Below, piece by piece: positions 5,678-6,277 of a DNA stretch of 6,277 nt. Below the pieces are notes generated by a model. The model was not told the origin of the DNA. It did no database searches and saw only the letters and a program-made list of their open reading frames with translations. Made by a program: the position numbers and the translations under genes. The stretch's first letter is position 1; each line of letters opens with the position of its first letter. This DNA comes from Flavobacteriales bacterium (lineage in GTDB: Bacteria > Bacteroidota > Bacteroidia > Flavobacteriales > Flavobacteriaceae), in the NCBI GenBank assembly GCA_027008965.1, contig JALVDN010000439.1, positions 1 to 6,277 of the forward strand, written 5' to 3'.

Positions 5678-6277
5678 TTATTCCGTATCGCGTAGAAGCG
5701 GAACAAAAGTGAATTTGTCGTAGTATTCTAATTTGATTGTTCCGTCTGGTTGTTTGATGACGCGAACCATATCTTGACTCCCTTTCCCTACGGGAATAAC
5801 CATAATGCTTCCGGGTTTGAGTTGCTCAATCAATGGTTTAGGAATTTCAGGAGCGGCCGCCGTAACAATAATGCGGTCATAAGGAGCAAATTCCGGTAAT
5901 CCGTTATATCCGTCCGAATGGGCCATATATTCCGGATGATAACCCAATGATTTGAGTCTATCACGCGTTTCATGGAACAATTCTCCGATGCGTTCCAATG
6001 TATAAACCCGGGCACCCATTTCTAACAATACAGCGGTTTGATAGCCCGAACCGGTTCCTATTTCCAAAACTTTCATGCCGGGTTTCACATCCAACAATTG
6101 CGTTTGGTAGGCTACGGTGAAGGGTTGCGAAATGGTTTGTCCTTCCCCGATGGGCAACGGCCGGTCTTCATAAGCAAATTGTCTGAGTGCCGGCTCAATA
6201 AAAAGATGCCGCGGCACTTTGCCAATGGCTTCCAATACTCTTTTGTCCGTAATTCCTTTTTCCCGGATTATTTCCAC
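5678..6277 (-). CDS. pcm: Protein-L-isoaspartate O-methyltransferase, N-terminus cut by window edge
   Basis: The enzyme uses S-adenosylmethionine to methylate L-isoaspartyl residues that form in ageing proteins, starting their repair to aspartate. The visible 199 residues include 'VPRHLF' (21-26), the family signature 'GEGQTISQPF' (44-53) that contacts the isoaspartyl substrate, the SAM-binding motif I 'VLEIGTGSGYQTAVL' (70-84), an acidic residue after the second strand in 'VYTLER' (90-95), 'SDGYNGLPEFAPYDRIIVTAAAP' region (120-142) and 'GSIMVIPVG' before the C-terminal strands. Bacterial members are usually 205-220 residues, so roughly 10-20 N-terminal residues are missing. The final GTG at the window edge reads naturally as an internal valine inside the first helix, not a proven start. 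It ends in TAA at 5680-5678 and is followed by two hairpins, the second a good terminator. It is probably unrelated in function to the operon on its left. Confidence 0.95.
   Translation of the reverse strand: MEIIREKGITDKRVLEAIGKVPRHLFIEPALRQFAYEDRPLPIGEGQTISQPFTVAYQTQLLDVKPGMKVLEIGTGSGYQTAVLLEMGARVYTLERIGELFHETRDRLKSLGYHPEYMAHSDGYNGLPEFAPYDRIIVTAAAPEIPKPLIEQLKPGSIMVIPVGKGSQDMVRVIKQPDGTIKLEYYDKFTFVPLLRDTE

Noticed and set aside
5830..6015. Minus-strand open frame of 61 codons inside the methyltransferase gene
   Set aside because: Shifted frame within a clearly identified gene.
1..6277. CRISPR array, tRNA or rRNA gene, insertion sequence or attachment site
   Set aside because: No regularly spaced direct repeats, cloverleaf-like sequence, ribosomal RNA sequence, transposase or terminal inverted repeats were seen on either strand.

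Overview
The window looks like chromosomal DNA of a Bacteroidota (Bacteroidetes) bacterium. The strongest reason is the SusC/SusD-type outer-membrane pair at the left end, which is close to diagnostic of that phylum. The A-rich sequence before the start codons, with no clear Shine-Dalgarno sites, and the acidic stretch after the lipoprotein cysteine agree with this. The sequence is AT-rich. I cannot name a genus.

Layout. (1) Positions 1-1848, plus strand: the last 130 codons of a SusC/RagA-type TonB-dependent transporter, then after 12 bp a complete SusD/RagB-type surface lipoprotein. They form the end of an uptake operon closed by a hairpin terminator at 1869-1897. No enzyme gene follows, so the substrate cannot be read from this window. 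(2) Positions 5517 down to 1896, minus strand: a compact three-gene operon, transcribed toward the SusCD pair. The order is a family 2-like glycosyltransferase with an extra N-terminal domain, an FrhB-like iron-sulfur/flavin oxidoreductase, and a polysaccharide pyruvyl transferase family protein. Both junctions are 4-base ATGA overlaps, so the three proteins are probably made in a coupled way. (3) Positions 5518-5677: a 160-bp spacer rich in inverted repeats, including a good minus-strand terminator. (4) Positions 5678-6277, minus strand: protein-L-isoaspartate O-methyltransferase, cut by the right edge of the window.

How the parts relate. The SusCD pair imports an unknown glycan or peptide across the outer membrane. 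The three-gene operon is unrelated to it and convergent with it. Its families point to assembly or modification of a surface glycan: one enzyme transfers a sugar, one probably adds a pyruvyl (or similar) group, and one carries out an undefined redox step. It has a terminator on each side and none of the usual polysaccharide-locus genes (flippase, polymerase, initiating transferase, nucleotide-sugar synthesis) inside the window, so it looks like a stand-alone cassette. This operon is the most interesting content here. The methyltransferase is a housekeeping protein-repair gene. No RNA genes, mobile elements or CRISPR arrays were seen.
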